Of a DNA stretch of 35,074 nt, positions 10,381 to 23,143 are shown piece after piece. Made by a program: the position numbers and the translations under genes. A model generated the notes under the pieces. It was not told the origin of the DNA, did no database searches, and worked only from the letters and a program-made list of their open reading frames with translations. The first letter of the stretch is position 1. Each line of letters begins with the position of its first letter. The DNA comes from Oehlia diaphana (Eukaryota > Glomeromycota > Glomeromycetes > Glomerales > Glomeraceae), in NCBI GenBank assembly GCA_003833135.1, contig QZLH01000941.1:4992-40065 (forward strand), written 5' to 3'.

Positions 10381-10691
10381 GAAACGATAAAAATTGATGA
10401 AAATTCAAGAAATGCGATTAAAATTTAATCACTTTGATAATATAATAGTTGAATGAATTCCATATAATTAGTTTAAAGTTATAAAGGAAATAGGTATAGT
10501 TGATTCTATTGTACTATATTCAGCAATATGGATGAATACTTTATGGATAGATAAATAATTTAATAGCACCGGCCCATTGTATGCCAAAACGATTATGGAT
10601 CGACAATATGCATAACAAGTATAAATTCAACTAAATTATAAAATATTAAATTTTTTTTTTTTTTTTTCCTAAAGATTTTAAATATTTTAAG

Positions 10692-12175
10692 ATGATGTCT
10701 TCAAAATTTTTGGCAAAATTATGAAACACTTTTTGAAACAGAATTAGGATACGATGTTATCATTTATGCTGGAGAGGAGTCAAACGTTAAAGAAATTCAT
10801 GCTCATTCAAATATTTTGTGTATCAGGTCTCAATATTTTCGTTCTGCGTTTTCTAATGAGTGGACTGAGAAAAAAGATGGAAAATTTATTTTAAGGAACC
10901 CGAATATTTCTCCTCGTCTATTTAATATCATTCTCAGGTAATGTATAAATATTAACAATGAAAATTTTTATTTATATTTAATTAACATTATATATTTGTT
11001 ACTATAATAATAATTTATAGATTTATTTATTGTGGAAATATTGAATTAAAAAATTTACAAGGTCCTGATGTATTAAAACTTTTGATAGCAGTTGATGAAC
11101 TTAATATTCAACAACTGATTTCTTATATTCAAGAATATTTAATTGAACATCAAACCGAATTTTTGCATCAAAATCCAACTGGTATTCTTGAAACTGTTTA
11201 TCAACATGAAAAGTTTATGGATTTATGGAATTTTTATCTTGAAAAAATTTGTGAAGAACCTGAAATTTTATTTAATTCAGATAAATTTATTAATTTAAAG
11301 GCTCCATTATTGGAGTTATTGATTAAACGAGATGATTTAAATATGGAAGAAATTGAGATATGGGAAGGTTTATTAAAATGGTGTTTTGCTCAACAAAATA
11401 TGATAAATGATCCAACCAATGGAGTAAAGATGATGCTATAAAAATTGAGAAATCATTACACAGATTCATTCCTTTAATTAGATTTTATGATATTAAGCCT
11501 ACAGATTTCTTTTATAAAGTCTATTGTTATAAAAAAATTTTACCCCAAGATTTAATTCATAATCTTTTAGAATTTCATATAGTTCCCAATGCGGAAATTA
11601 AAACTAATGTAGCACCTTCAAGAAAGCCTAACTTTAAATTTAAAATTGATTCAACTTTGATTGAATCAAACCATATTCCATTATTTGCTTCATGGATTGA
11701 TAGAAAAGATTCTTCTTATAAAAAAAATGATATTCCTTATGAATTAAAGTTATTATATCGTTCAAGTAGAGATGGATTTAATGCTGCGTCATTTCATAGG
11801 AATTGTGACAATAAAGGAGCTACTATTTGGATAGCAAAAATTCAAGGTACAACACAATTAATTGGAGGATATAATCCACTTGATTGGGGTGGAAATTGCG
11901 TTTGGAAAAACACTACGGATAGTTTTATGTTTAATATTACAGATGGAAAAAATATTTCTAGCGCAAAACTTAGTTATGTTAACAATAACAATGCAAGTTA
12001 TGCTATTTATTGTGATAATGACCAAGGACCACACATGGGTAATTTCTATTGTATCGGTACCAATAGTTGGGTTTTTTATGACAATGGAGATGTTAATTTG
12101 ACTTATCCTAAAATAGGCATTCCAGAAAGATTTAAGGTAGAGAATTATGAAGTATTTCAAGTAATTAAAAAATAA
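10692..12175 (+). pseudogene. BTB-BACK-TLDc gene with two frameshifts
   Basis: Exons run about 10692-10937 and 11021-12175, with the family's phase-2 intron at the end of BTB. The likely start (ATGATG at 10692, MMSSKFLAK) is out of frame with the BTB that follows (YETLFETELGYDVIIY from 10720). Within BACK a one-base loss at about 11420 shifts the frame: the read turns from NDPTN to a stop at 11441, whereas the +1 frame continues as WSKDDAIKIEKSLHRF and stays open to 12175. TLDc is complete (LKLLYRSSRDGF, GGYNPLDWGG, NYEVFQVIKK). Apart from these two small indels the gene is intact, so it is either a very young pseudogene or an active gene with sequencing errors. Confidence 0.75.
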
Positions 12176-13467
12176 TTCTCCATCTTTTTGTTAAATCTTT
12201 ACAAAATAAAATTTAATCACATATATCAGAAAAGGTTACTTTTTATGAATTTATGTTAAAAATTTTTCTACATTGGTGATTATTAGAAGAGAGTAACTAC
12301 TTAATTTTCGATTTTTACAGCAATACAATTAGAATTTTTAAAGTATTAACTGTAATTCATGTGATTCCTCTCAGAATATTCCTTACTTCGTGATCTAATA
12401 TTTATCAAAATTATCAGATAAAACGTTAACAAATTCATCTTTTTTTGAATATGATCTTTTTCATTTAACCCATTTTCTTTCATTCTTCAAATCGTTTAGG
12501 CATTCGTGTTGATAGTTACTATTATCTGAAAATTTCACATTTTCACTCTTTTTCTAAATCTTTTCTTCGATTTCTTTGTGGTTAGATAACTAATTTTGGT
12601 TTGAATCGGGATTGTCTATTTGAAGTTTTGCTTCACCGATCCTCTCTCCAGGAGAACTATTTCCAACTCATTCTTTAATTATTTTAATTTCAATTTGTGC
12701 TGAATTTGTAATTTCAATCATGTGGATACATATGCGCTCCCTAAATATAAAAATCACCTACCATTAGGAGAAATTCAAAGTACGAAGCTCATATTGCGAT
12801 AATGTGATGATGCCTCAGATAATTTTAATTCACAAGTTCATGATAGTCAATCTCTCTAAGAACTAAAGTCGGTAAACCGACATGTAGCAAGAACTGAAAT
12901 AAATTTTTTAGATAGGTTATTTTAGTATATTAAAAGAAGTAATTTAACATTTAACATGAAACTTTTCAAATTGGACATTTTCGCAAGTTATTGTGAAAAA
13001 AGCAAAAAAATGATTTTTTAAATTATAATGTCCAATTTTTTTTTATAATGGTACCGATTATCGAAATTTTGATGTCAAACTTATTTGATTTGATCGAATA
13101 AGAATTATATAAACTTCGATTATCGATTTTGCAACTTATCAATGAACAATTAAATTAATTCAATCATGATGCCCCAATTCACTAATCGTTGGTACATACT
13201 TAAAAAATTTAACATTATAATAAAAGAGAATCAATAAAAAAAATGTGAAAATGATTAATGTGGTTTACATCATTTATTGCAAAAAAAAAATATTTATTAA
13301 AATGTTTAGGTCGTACGGTATGGGTAAATCAAATTTGTGCACGTTTGTCTGTACGATTGTAGCGACATAATCATAACGAGTCCAAAAAAAAGTAGATGCT
13401 TAAAATGCATTATTCCTGTAGTCGAAGTGATCGGCGTATAAATGTAATAAGCTCGTGATTGTGGCAA
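12176..13467. other. Intergenic with unassigned coding-like stretch
   Basis: No intact gene. On the minus strand, about 12720-12440, a frame with only scattered stops reads pieces such as SSPGERIGEAKLQIDNPDS and NVKFSDNSNYQHECLNDL, which look like decayed protein rather than random AT-rich sequence. I do not recognise the family. Confidence 0.3.
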
Positions 13468-13592
13468 TTGGCTAAAGTGATTTTCCGTTTGCCGAATATG
13501 TATTTATAAACGGAATTTTACGACATTCACTTTTGCTAATTTGCAAATCAATTTCGTATTTCATATTAACTTTTTATCGAATTATTTTAAAA
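13468..13592 (+). promoter_or_regulatory. Promoter of decayed lectin-BTB copy
   Basis: TTGGCTAAAGTGATTTTCCG followed by a CCGAATA word matches 610-637 in front of the intact paralogue, at nearly the same distance from the ATG. TATTTATAAA at about 13502 is the candidate TATA-like element. Conservation here shows the promoter was copied with the gene. Confidence 0.5.
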
Positions 13593-15852
13593 ATGGCTAA
13601 TTATTATTGGATTATAGCTCAACATTCTGGGAAGGTTATTGAAGTTGAAGGTGGCTCTGTTCGTAATTGTGCTAAAATCATCCAATATACCAAGAAATCT
13701 GAGGATGACCCTAGTGTAAAAAATATTTGATTTAATATTCAAGTTAAATAGTTTGTTATTTGCTTTTAATTTACTTCTCTTTTCTTTATGTTAGGTTGAT
13801 ACTCAACTCTGGTTTTTTGATGGCGGATTTATCATCAACAAAAGATCTGGCCTCGTTATCGATGTTCTTAACGGTAAGTAAATTATTTGGTTTAATTATT
13901 AGAAATCAAATTTTTTAATTCCAATTTTTCTTTCAACTAGGAAATATCAATAATAGTAAGTAGCTAATCATATTTTAATTTCTAGTTATTTTAACATCCT
14001 AATTTATTAATTTTACATTTTATCACCAAGATGCACAGATTATTCAACATAAAAGTTTTCCTGAACCTGTTCACAATCAGGAATTATGAGGACAATAGTA
14101 TCAGGTTGAGATCTAATCGAAAGTTTGTGCTTGATGTTTCAGTAAGATAAATTTTTTTTTTTGATGTTCGAATCAGAACATTAGATATATAGCTATAATT
14201 CTTTTTTTTTTTATGCTTATACAGAATATAAGACAAGAAGATGCAACCCCATTAATCCTTTATGAAGACCTTTGTGGTCCAAATCAAAAATTTACTTTGC
14301 AAAAATGAAATTATACTTCGGGTGCTGACAATGTTGATAAATTAGTAACAAACATTATGGACAATTATAAATTTTTACCAAAATTATCACAAAATTTACT
14401 TGAAATTTTGAATGATGACGAATATTATGATGTTACTATTGAAGTTGGTAACGATCCTAATGTAAAAATATTTCGGGCTCATATGATTATCTTAAATTGT
14501 CGTTCTACTTATCTGCGAGAAATTTTGTCAGCTAATAAAAAGAAAAATGGTGGATCTTTAGTTCATATTAAATTACCCAATATTCTACCTGAAATTTTTG
14601 AAATTATTTTAAGGTGAGAATCAATTTAGTTGATAACTACTTATATCAATAAGATTAATCTTAAAGCGCCCTATAATTTTTTTATTAGATATATTTATGG
14701 TAGAAAGTTTTCTTTGAAAGAATATGATACTTCAAATATTATTAAATTATTAGTTGCCGCCAATGAATTAAATCTTCAAGAATTAATCACCTATGTACAA
14801 TCCTTTTTAATTGAAAATGAAATGAACTGGATGGAACAACATTTTAATTTGATATATCGAGTGAGCTTTGAAAATGATTATTTCTTAAGACTTCAAAAAT
14901 ATTGTAATAGTTTAATATCCAAACAGCCAGATAAGATATTCAAATCGTTTGATTTCACTTCAATTCCAGAAAAACTTTTGATTTCAGTTATTCAAGAGAA
15001 TAATCTTCAAATGAGCGAAGTTCAAATCTGGGAACATGTACTTAAGTGGGGACTTGCACAAAATCCAGAACTTCCCTCTGACGTTTCAAACTATTCAAAA
15101 GAAGATTTTATTACTCTGAAGAATACATTAAAACAATGTATACCTTATATTAGGTTTCATAACTTAACTTCCAAAGAATTTTTGGATAGAGTATTCCCAT
15201 ACAAAAAAGTTTTACCCAAAGAATTATACACAGAATTATTAAGAGAATTTTTAGATAATAATACTAAGATAAGTAGTAAATCAGAACCTCGTATTTATGA
15301 AGAGGTTAATTCAAAAGATATTGATTCTAATATTATTACATTTCAACACGCTGAAACGATCTCAAAATGGATTAAGAAATTGGAAATTACTGACGAACTG
15401 GCTAATTCTACCGAATTTAAATTGTTATTTCGGTGATCTCGTGATGGATTTAATCCTGGAAAATTTCATGAAATTTGTGATAATTACTAACAATTGCCAA
15501 AGTGGTAGGTAGTGACGAAATTCTTGGTGGATATAACCCGATTGTATGGAAATCCGATAATACTTACGGTACTACCGAAGATAGTTTTATCTTTTCCTTT
15601 AATAACGTTAATAGAAATGAAAATTATATTTTAAGTCGTATAGTAGATAAAAATCATGCTATAGATAATAGATACTATTATTGTGGTCCAGTATTTGGTG
15701 ATGGAGACCTTATTATATTGGGGTTTAATCTTCAAACACTTCGTAATTATTGTCGTAGTAGTAAAAGTTCCTATGAAAAACCGATTAGAGAAGCTGAGGA
15801 TGTATTTTCTATAGAAGAATGTGAAGTATTTCGAGTGATGTTTAAAATCTAA
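13593..15852 (+). pseudogene. Decayed lectin-BTB-BACK-TLDc duplicate
   Basis: It has the same six-exon plan as the gene at 732-3131: 13593-13715, 13795-13873, 13941-13955 (again 15 bases), 14031-14141, 14225-14613 and 14689-15852. Compared with that gene it has an 11-base deletion in the lectin (near 14086), TGG to TGA at 14306-14308 at the lectin end, GGA to TGA at 15434-15436 at the TLDc start, and a 10-base deletion near 15487. Lectin and TLDc are therefore broken. The BTB-BACK part remains open: ATG 14357 to 14613 joined to 14689-15436 would give about 334 residues. Splice sites look usable throughout. A truncated BTB-BACK protein could still be made, but most likely this is a pseudogene. 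Confidence 0.85.
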
Positions 15853-18212
15853 AATCTCGGTTTTTTTTACTTTAGAAAACTTTAATAAAGGTAAAAAATT
15901 TGCTAACCGTATGTTATAACATAAGTGAGCGATCAAACTTTTTTATCGAATTCCATCACAAATAATAATTGATAAGTCAACAAAAATAAATAGATAGATT
16001 TCAATATATTGCATAAGCTATAAATCACTTTTATTATTTTTCATACTTACAATATTGTATAATGTTAGTTTAATTCTGATTATTAAAACTGAAATTATTA
16101 CTAAAGTATTAATAACACGGTCTAAAGTTTTATAATTAGTCATTATTGGCAAGTTTATTACGCAGTATCGATTAATTTATGTTACCATTTCTAGAAAAGT
16201 ATTTGGAGATGATCAAATGGATTATGGATATGACCCTCGCAGATGTTCGTTTAGTACTAAATACTTCTTTGAATGTTGTAAAGCATATTTCGCCACAAAA
16301 GCTACAACAGCCAGCAATTAAATCAATGACTTCAAATCTATCAAGTACTTAAATAATACAGATAGGAGATTATACAGTACAGTACTATATTGAGATGAAG
16401 AAGACGATGATCATGGATGATAATGATGATAGTACAGTAGTCAAAGATATGTGATAGGAAATCTTCCACGATTTGGATGATCTTCATGATTCTACGTACT
16501 CAGATTATTTTACCAAATATTCTTAGGAGTATGCAACTTCCATCATTTCTGGTGAAGGTTATCGTTTAATTGATGGTCCAATTCTTCCTCAAGATTCTCT
16601 AATTCAAATGAAAAAAATATAGATAATAATATATATTTGAAAGGTATTAGAAAGATTTGATACATTGTTAATGTAACTGCTCTTTTTTCATTTTGGTCCA
16701 CTTTTTTTACTTTACCAGGGACAATTCGGAGATTATTACTTTTTTAGAAGTGGCTTTGAGCAAGGATGACAACGATATTTGAAATCTAGCGTATTTTAAT
16801 GAATACATATTTGTTGAAGTAGAAAAATCACAATATTGATTGGTGTTGAAAAAAAAGGTGTCAGTAACTCAATATAATAATAATCATAATAAATCGATAT
16901 ACGTACTTACTGTATCAAGTGTTAAAACTTCAAATGACCAAGTCACATCTCTGAATTTCTTTTAATTTCGATTGAATTTGGTGCAATAAATTTTCTATTA
17001 GGGAAGATCAACAATTTAACGTACGTATATGAAATATAATTCGCTCAAAACATCAATAGATAATTAATTACAAATAAAGGATTCATACATGATTGAGATG
17101 ATAAAATTGTGATTCACTCTAAAATGTTAATAATCAGAAGTCGTCCATTTGAAGATGATCATACATAAAATAGTTCAAAAACAAACATATGTGATAACAT
17201 TATATAAAACAAAGTTTTCGATTCATCTTCAATTTTTAGATTTAAGAGTAAATTTTGAATTGAATTTGGTACCTATTAAAATGAAACATTATAACCAATT
17301 CAAAACTTAAAAAGGCTCGTTACTTACTATGGTAAATGCCATAACTAATTCATCTCGAATCAAAGGAGTAAGTCTCATATAGTGGAATTCGCTATACTTA
17401 ATCAAGCAGCCTACAAAAATCTATGATCTTTAATTATCTCAATTAATTCGAATTTAAATCACATTTGGTTGGTTATGCAGAATTATGCAGAATCTCGTGA
17501 TATTTTTGACCAGCATTAGAATTCGAGATTTTGACCCGTCGCGATTTTGACCGGATCCCCATTTGGTTTAATTATTATTTAATAACAAAATCAAAAAATA
17601 TAGTACTGTAGTATTTCATTAATCTTGTACCATCATGTGGAACCCATTTTCACTTTATTTTTTGATTTGCCGGATCAAGACATAAACACCCAAACGTAAC
17701 ATGTCAATTACAAGTTCTGATCCCTTATATTGATTTTTCAAGGTCGACAGATATTTATTTTGTTAATAAACTTGAAATTATTTATATCTCAGATACATAA
17801 AATTAACTATCTACAACTATTTTCCCAATATATATTTTCTACGTCACCAGAATTTTTTTTTAATTAATTCTTCAATTTTATTATCCTTTTTGAGCTCGCC
17901 TCTTACTGTAAGTCTGTAACTTTCTTTCCAAATTTGATTTGACTTTACTTGGAAGTAATCACTATTTTATTGCAATGCTGTTAATCTCAGAACTGAAAAT
18001 AAGGAGAGTAGATCGTGGCACAAACACGTGATTAACAGTATGAAAAATCATATTTTCATATTTTCACGTGTATTTTTTTTTGATTAAAAAATAGTAAAAT
18101 AAAACGTGGGATACCAAAAATATAGAGTAGGGAGAGAGAGAATGCTGACAACTTTAAACTTCATGTTAAAACCATTAGAACCATATATCAAATAAATGTA
18201 AAATAAAAAATA
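15853..18212. other. Gene-poor stretch with weak coding relic
   Basis: No intact gene. Between about 16224 and 16620 on the plus strand, short open pieces read MTLADVRLVLNTSLNVVKHI and, after several stops, SIISGEGYRLIDGPILPQDS. They look coding-like but I cannot assign them. At 17478-17560 short words repeat (TATGCAGAAT twice; GATTTTGACC twice). At 18025-18072 two CACGTG palindromes lie within about 50 bases. Confidence 0.3.
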
Positions 18213-19165
18213 GATGAGGATGTGTTTGGTGGTAAGAACATTTTACAGCAAGGTCTGAAACGGATGTGCAACAAACAATATCCCGATCTGAAATTAATAC
18301 CAAGTAAAAACTCTTTAAAGTCGGAAAAAAACAAGCCGAGCAGCGACAGTGCCATGTAGACAGAATTTTCGGAACACACAAAGACAAATTTATCGCAGCA
18401 AACAAGACATTTATTTCGCCCGTATCAAAAATTTCTTAAACCAATTTTATACCTAAAATATAAATTGCTTTATTTTTTATTTTTCACCCGAAACTCAGAA
18501 GGACATGTACAAGAACCGCAACTTCACTTCCATCTACATCAACAAGTTCTATCTATTATTGAAATACAGACGCCTCACCAGTCGCTACAAGTAAAAAGGA
18601 TCCACCGACTAAACCGATAATTAATCTCATTCCCATACGAAATTGGAATCCTTTACCTCCTAATGTTAAATTAAAAGACTAGCATATTTCATACGTTCCA
18701 AAAAATCACAATCAGGTCCGCCCGGGTTGTTTTTTGTACTGGGAAGTCGAAAGAAGCTACAAGAAGGTTATAGATAAATAATGTGCTCGTATACGTCACA
18801 AGAAGATGAAGCAAAATTATATAGTACTAGTTATCAAAAACTGGAGAAACGCAAAACTCAAATAGCTTTCTTGATGGCAAAACAACGTAAGGCTCCGCCT
18901 TCACCGTCCTCACTCGGTTTATGGTCAACATCATCAAGTAATAGCCCTATACGTAAAATCAAGTCCATGCCTAGGTAACGCTTAGAGTTATCCATTGATG
19001 ATTTTTCAGATACTTCAGACGATACGAAATTGTTAGAATCCCGGCCTAACAAACGATTAGTTTCCCCGTCCTGTGTCTTAATGGATCAATCGTTATTGAA
19101 GAGCAATCACTGTATCCTTCTCTCGAGCGCCCTGATGACCGCTTACCAGTAGAACCTTGTTTTTT
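18213..19165 (+). pseudogene. Unrecognised decayed protein gene
   Basis: Plus-strand frames are far more open, and base composition is less AT-rich, than in the flanks. From 18213 one frame reads DEDVFGGKNILQQGLKRMCN and continues to about 18620 with a single internal TAG at about 18357. Further pieces are PPTKPIINLIPIRNWNPLPP (about 18600), an open frame at 18781-18978 (SQEDEAKLYSTSYQKLEKRK, then a proline/serine-rich part), LSIDDFSDTSDDTKLLESRP after one stop, and EQSLYPSLERPDDRLPVEPC ending near 19160. The serine-rich, charged content suggests a disordered protein. The frames switch and stops interrupt, so I call it a relic. No family is recognised. Confidence 0.4.
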
Positions 19166-20927
19166 TAAGTTAGATTTTTTGTGTTTCTTTTTTTAGTCAT
19201 CGATTTTTTATATGTTGTAGCTCCTCTTTACTACATCATTCACAATACCAACAATTTAAAATAGTGTGAACCACTCTATACATTAGATTGCTAGATATAT
19301 TGAATAAAATTGTCATTTTATATGACGACTTAATTTGTTTCTTTTTATCCATTGAGACTTTAGTTAATTCAGATTAATGGAACAATTTAAGAAATAAAGA
19401 CAACTGAAAAAAAAAAATTTAAAAAATTTCAGCCAGCCTATTTTAGTTATATTTTTACAGATGATCTTTTGATCTTTCTGCATGCATTACGTTACAGATA
19501 TTAGTAATCATTATGTATTAAGTCACGCCACCGTGATTAACATTATAATACTTTAGAATGACTATCAGAGTATTTCTAATCTTAAATCATTTCTTTTTCT
19601 TAACATAACGAATTAACCAATTTATGAATTAAATTATCTTATGTTCTTGTTAATATAGGTATATAAAGTTTATTATAACTGATTTTTTTTATTTTCAGTT
19701 ATAATATAAATAAATATTATAATAGTAGTTATTGTACATGCTGCGTTACGACCTTTTAATGGTATTATGCAGTCTCGATATTGGGGATAAAACTCGGGAA
19801 AATCTTTTCTTTTATTATCAATGAAAAATATCTATTATCTTCGTAGTAATAAATGTTTTGCATCTCCATTCTCCAGTATCGTATTGTTGTGTAAATTTTA
19901 TCAACACGTTCTTTTAACAATACTTGTGGTTATACACAGTAAGAGCATTGTATTAATGTAATCTAAGCGTATTAACTTTATTAGAGAAATTTTCTCGTAA
20001 TAAAAATTCATTAAGAAACTAAAAATTTGTCCTCAATGTCATAATAATGCTTTTTTCGAATATTGTTATGATTGACGAATAATAATCGGATAACTGAATC
20101 AAGAAAGAAATGCTCATAAAACTTGGTTCTATACTTTTCAACCATTCATTAAATATTACGGCCGTAACACTGCCGTGACCGTTATTTAAAATAAATTAAT
20201 TATACGAAAAAAGAATAGGTCAGGGGAGATCGTCATATGTATGGTAATTTTCTATAAATTTTATAAATTTGGAAATCAATACATCAATTATTATATACTT
20301 AATTAACGAATGAAACATTCTCCTTTTTTGGTAAAGTATTTACTAACTAAGATTTCATACTTAAGCCGCTTCAAATTCTTTTCTCAGATGCTGAAATCCT
20401 TTTTTTTTATTCCTTATCAATTAATTAAAACAATTATTTATAAATAAATACACTTTAGATGAAAATAATGTAAAAAATTTACATTCTAACTATAACGATA
20501 TTTATAACTCTAAAACTATTTCACATATAAATATATAATATATCACAAATTTTCCCCTATTTCACTTATGCAAAAATACATGGAAAGAAATAGGAGAGCT
20601 ATGCATTCTAATCATAAACAAATGTTTTCAGAGTTTGGTAGACCTCTTCACAATATACAAAAACACTATAATGGGTTTAAGACAGTGGAATTGCACCAAC
20701 CATATGACCTATGCCTAATATTCCCATATTATCTATACTTAAATTATACTAATATTATTCTTAATAAAATATAAAATTTTCAATTTTAATTAAATAAAAT
20801 ATCTTGTTATAACATATATAATAGTCCTAATAATCCTCACAAATTAACATTAAAATTATTTTTTTCATAAAACTTATGAAATGAATAATTATGAAATAAG
20901 CTGAAAATCATCATGTATTTATTTAAG
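19166..20927. other. Intergenic
   Basis: No gene that I can support. A short plus-strand frame at about 20010-20069 reads KICPQCHNNAFFEYCYD then stops; the CxxC plus FEYC pattern resembles the cysteine-containing head of Rhizophagus kinase-like genes and could be another scrap. An open frame at 20568-20774 (68 codons) has no recognisable domain. Confidence 0.3.
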
Positions 20928-21600
20928 AAGTTTATAATTTTACATATCATATATAACCATCCTCAACCAATTGAAACCTTTCAATATCTACCATTACTTC
21001 AACATCTACCATTACTCTTTTACATTCTAGTCCATTTGATATTTTTTAAAATCTTAGATTTGATCATAAAAAACATTTACAATAATAAATTAATATACAT
21101 AAGATGTTAAAACAAACTACAGAGAAAATACTCTTCTCATAAATACCAATATCCTCAATAACATAATTGTTTTAATTTTTATTTCATTGAAATTCATAAT
21201 AACCACACTCTTTTTCATTCTCAAACATCTCCCTTCTCTTCCTTCATATCTCTCTAATCTATTTCACTCTTTAAAAAATTTATTACTATATATATTATTA
21301 TTAATTCTTCTTTATATATTATCTATATTATCATCAATTCTTCTTCATTTTCTTTATTTTAATTTTATCTCTTTAAATAAATTTAATTTGTATTATCTTT
21401 CAATATTTTCAACATCTTCTCACTTCACATTTTCCCCTAAATTATCAACATATCAAAAATATCAAGAGACTTTAAATAATATGTTCTAACTGTTCAAAAA
21501 TACAATGCTTAATTTTATTTATGCCTTACAATAATTTAATTATAAAACACAAAATATCAATTTAATTGCTCAAATACCTCCAAAATACAAGTAATTATTA
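20928..21600. other. G-depleted, C-skewed tract
   Basis: The plus strand is almost free of G: by hand count 21181-21480 has about 4 G against about 58 C. Long open frames here (20913-21110 and 21187-21489) encode leucine/isoleucine/serine-rich membrane-like strings. They are open because TAG and TGA need G, so I do not call them genes. The cause of the skew is unknown. Confidence 0.6.
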
Positions 21601-23143
21601 CTCATTAAGATGATTATGCACTCATCATTTTCTGAAAAACAAAATTTGAAATTTCTAGAATCCCTAAAAATTTTAATAATTTAGACTTATATAAATGATC
21701 ACTCATTATAACTTTTAATTGCTACCAATCTCAAACACGTACTAGTTCATGTATAATTGAACCAATCCTATTTGAAATAAAAACATTATCAGAAAATGAA
21801 TTTTAATTTAACTAATGGGAAGGGAATACACATAATCGACGAATTATCACATAATTTATGAAGATTAAGTAAGAGGGATGAAACTGCAAAAATAAAAACT
21901 AAGCAATCTTATTGGTCTTAAATCACTATTTGACACTCATAAAGAGCAACAACATTACACTAAATTTACCGTCAGGATTAATATCAATGGATGGGAGGAT
22001 GGGACTCACAATCCACTCTCATTAATTTAAGATGAACTCGTCTATGTTTTCACAAGTTTTTAACATTGTAATTGAAATTGTGACACAGATCGAGATGAAA
22101 TTTTATGAAAGTTTATATTTTTCTTAAATAAATAAATACTTGCTTATTTTAAATTACAAAAAAGTTCAAAATATAAAATCAAGTAAAGAACAAAGTAGCT
22201 GTATTATGTATTTATAGGTTGCGAAAAGTCAATTAAATAATTGAGAGAAGGTATTGTGATTTGTGAAAGGCCATTGATTCGTAAGTTTAAAATATTTTCT
22301 ATTATTCCAGACCGACTAAGCTGATTTCATTTCAATTGCTTTTACCTATGAAGGATCGAAAATTTTTGCTTCGTTCGTTCGTTGATATTTATTTCCAATA
22401 AAATTAATAGAATCTTAACGCGTAAAATTAAAATGTATTTATAATTTATAATAAATAAGTAGAGATAGCGGGAAAGGATTGAAATTTTAAATTTAATAAA
22501 TTTACTATTCTTGTTGCTTTACATTTATTCGTAGAATTACTTTTTACTATTATAATTAAAGTTATTGTTTGATTTAATAAAATAAAACGTATTGATATAA
22601 TACTCATAAAAGTTTTTATTATCTAAATATACGAATATTATTAGACTAAAAGATTTTAATTAAATTACTTGATCAAGAAAAATTTGTTAGTTTTAAGGCG
22701 AATAAAAATTTTTAATTTTTTAGTTATCGTAACCTCAGTTTTTCATATTTCATTAGTAACAAAAATAAGCTTTCTATAAGATATTGAAATTCTGAATTAA
22801 GATTAATACATTACTAGCGATAGTACTTAGTTTATAATACAAGAAAAATCTTATATCGAACGTTATCACATGCTTACGGTTTGTCATTACTATCGGTAAT
22901 TTTATTTGATCCTAACAATATCTAATTTTTTAACTATTACAATTTGTCATTACAACCAATAATTTTTTTAATTTCCTAGCAACATAATAGAACTTCAGGC
23001 CAAAGTGAAATGACGATCCATATTTCATTTAATTCCGACTTTAAGGTAATCGACAAACAATCATACTATAGTTTCAGAAATTTCGATCGCGATACGCATT
23101 GTGAAATATGATATACATATATAAATAATTAAATTTAATAAAT
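21601..23143. other. Intergenic, downstream of minus-strand BTB gene
   Basis: No gene seen. A perfect 13-base AT-only inverted repeat with a one-base loop lies at 23125-23151 and overlaps the stop codon of the minus-strand gene that ends at 23144. It may affect 3' end formation, but such palindromes are frequent by chance in sequence this AT-rich. Confidence 0.4.

Noticed and set aside
11858..12160. Open frames of 100 (minus) and 79 (plus) codons within the TLDc region
   Set aside because: Shadows of the real TLDc frame, which shows the family motifs.
13593..15852. Possible stop-codon readthrough or TGA recoding as explanation for the two TGA codons
   Set aside because: The same locus also has 11- and 10-base deletions that shift frame, and intact genes here use TGG and GGA at those sites; decay is simpler.
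18175..18405. Two minus-strand open frames (76 and 63 codons)
   Set aside because: The plus-strand frame through the same bases looks more protein-like, with charged and polar residues, and continues beyond them.
20568..20774. 68-codon frame with a basic N-terminal part
   Set aside because: No domain recognised and the end is low-complexity; not enough to call a gene.
20913..21489. Two plus-strand frames resembling multi-pass membrane proteins
   Set aside because: They exist because G is nearly absent, which removes TAG and TGA stops; content is low-complexity L/I/S/F and no start context or splice pattern supports them.
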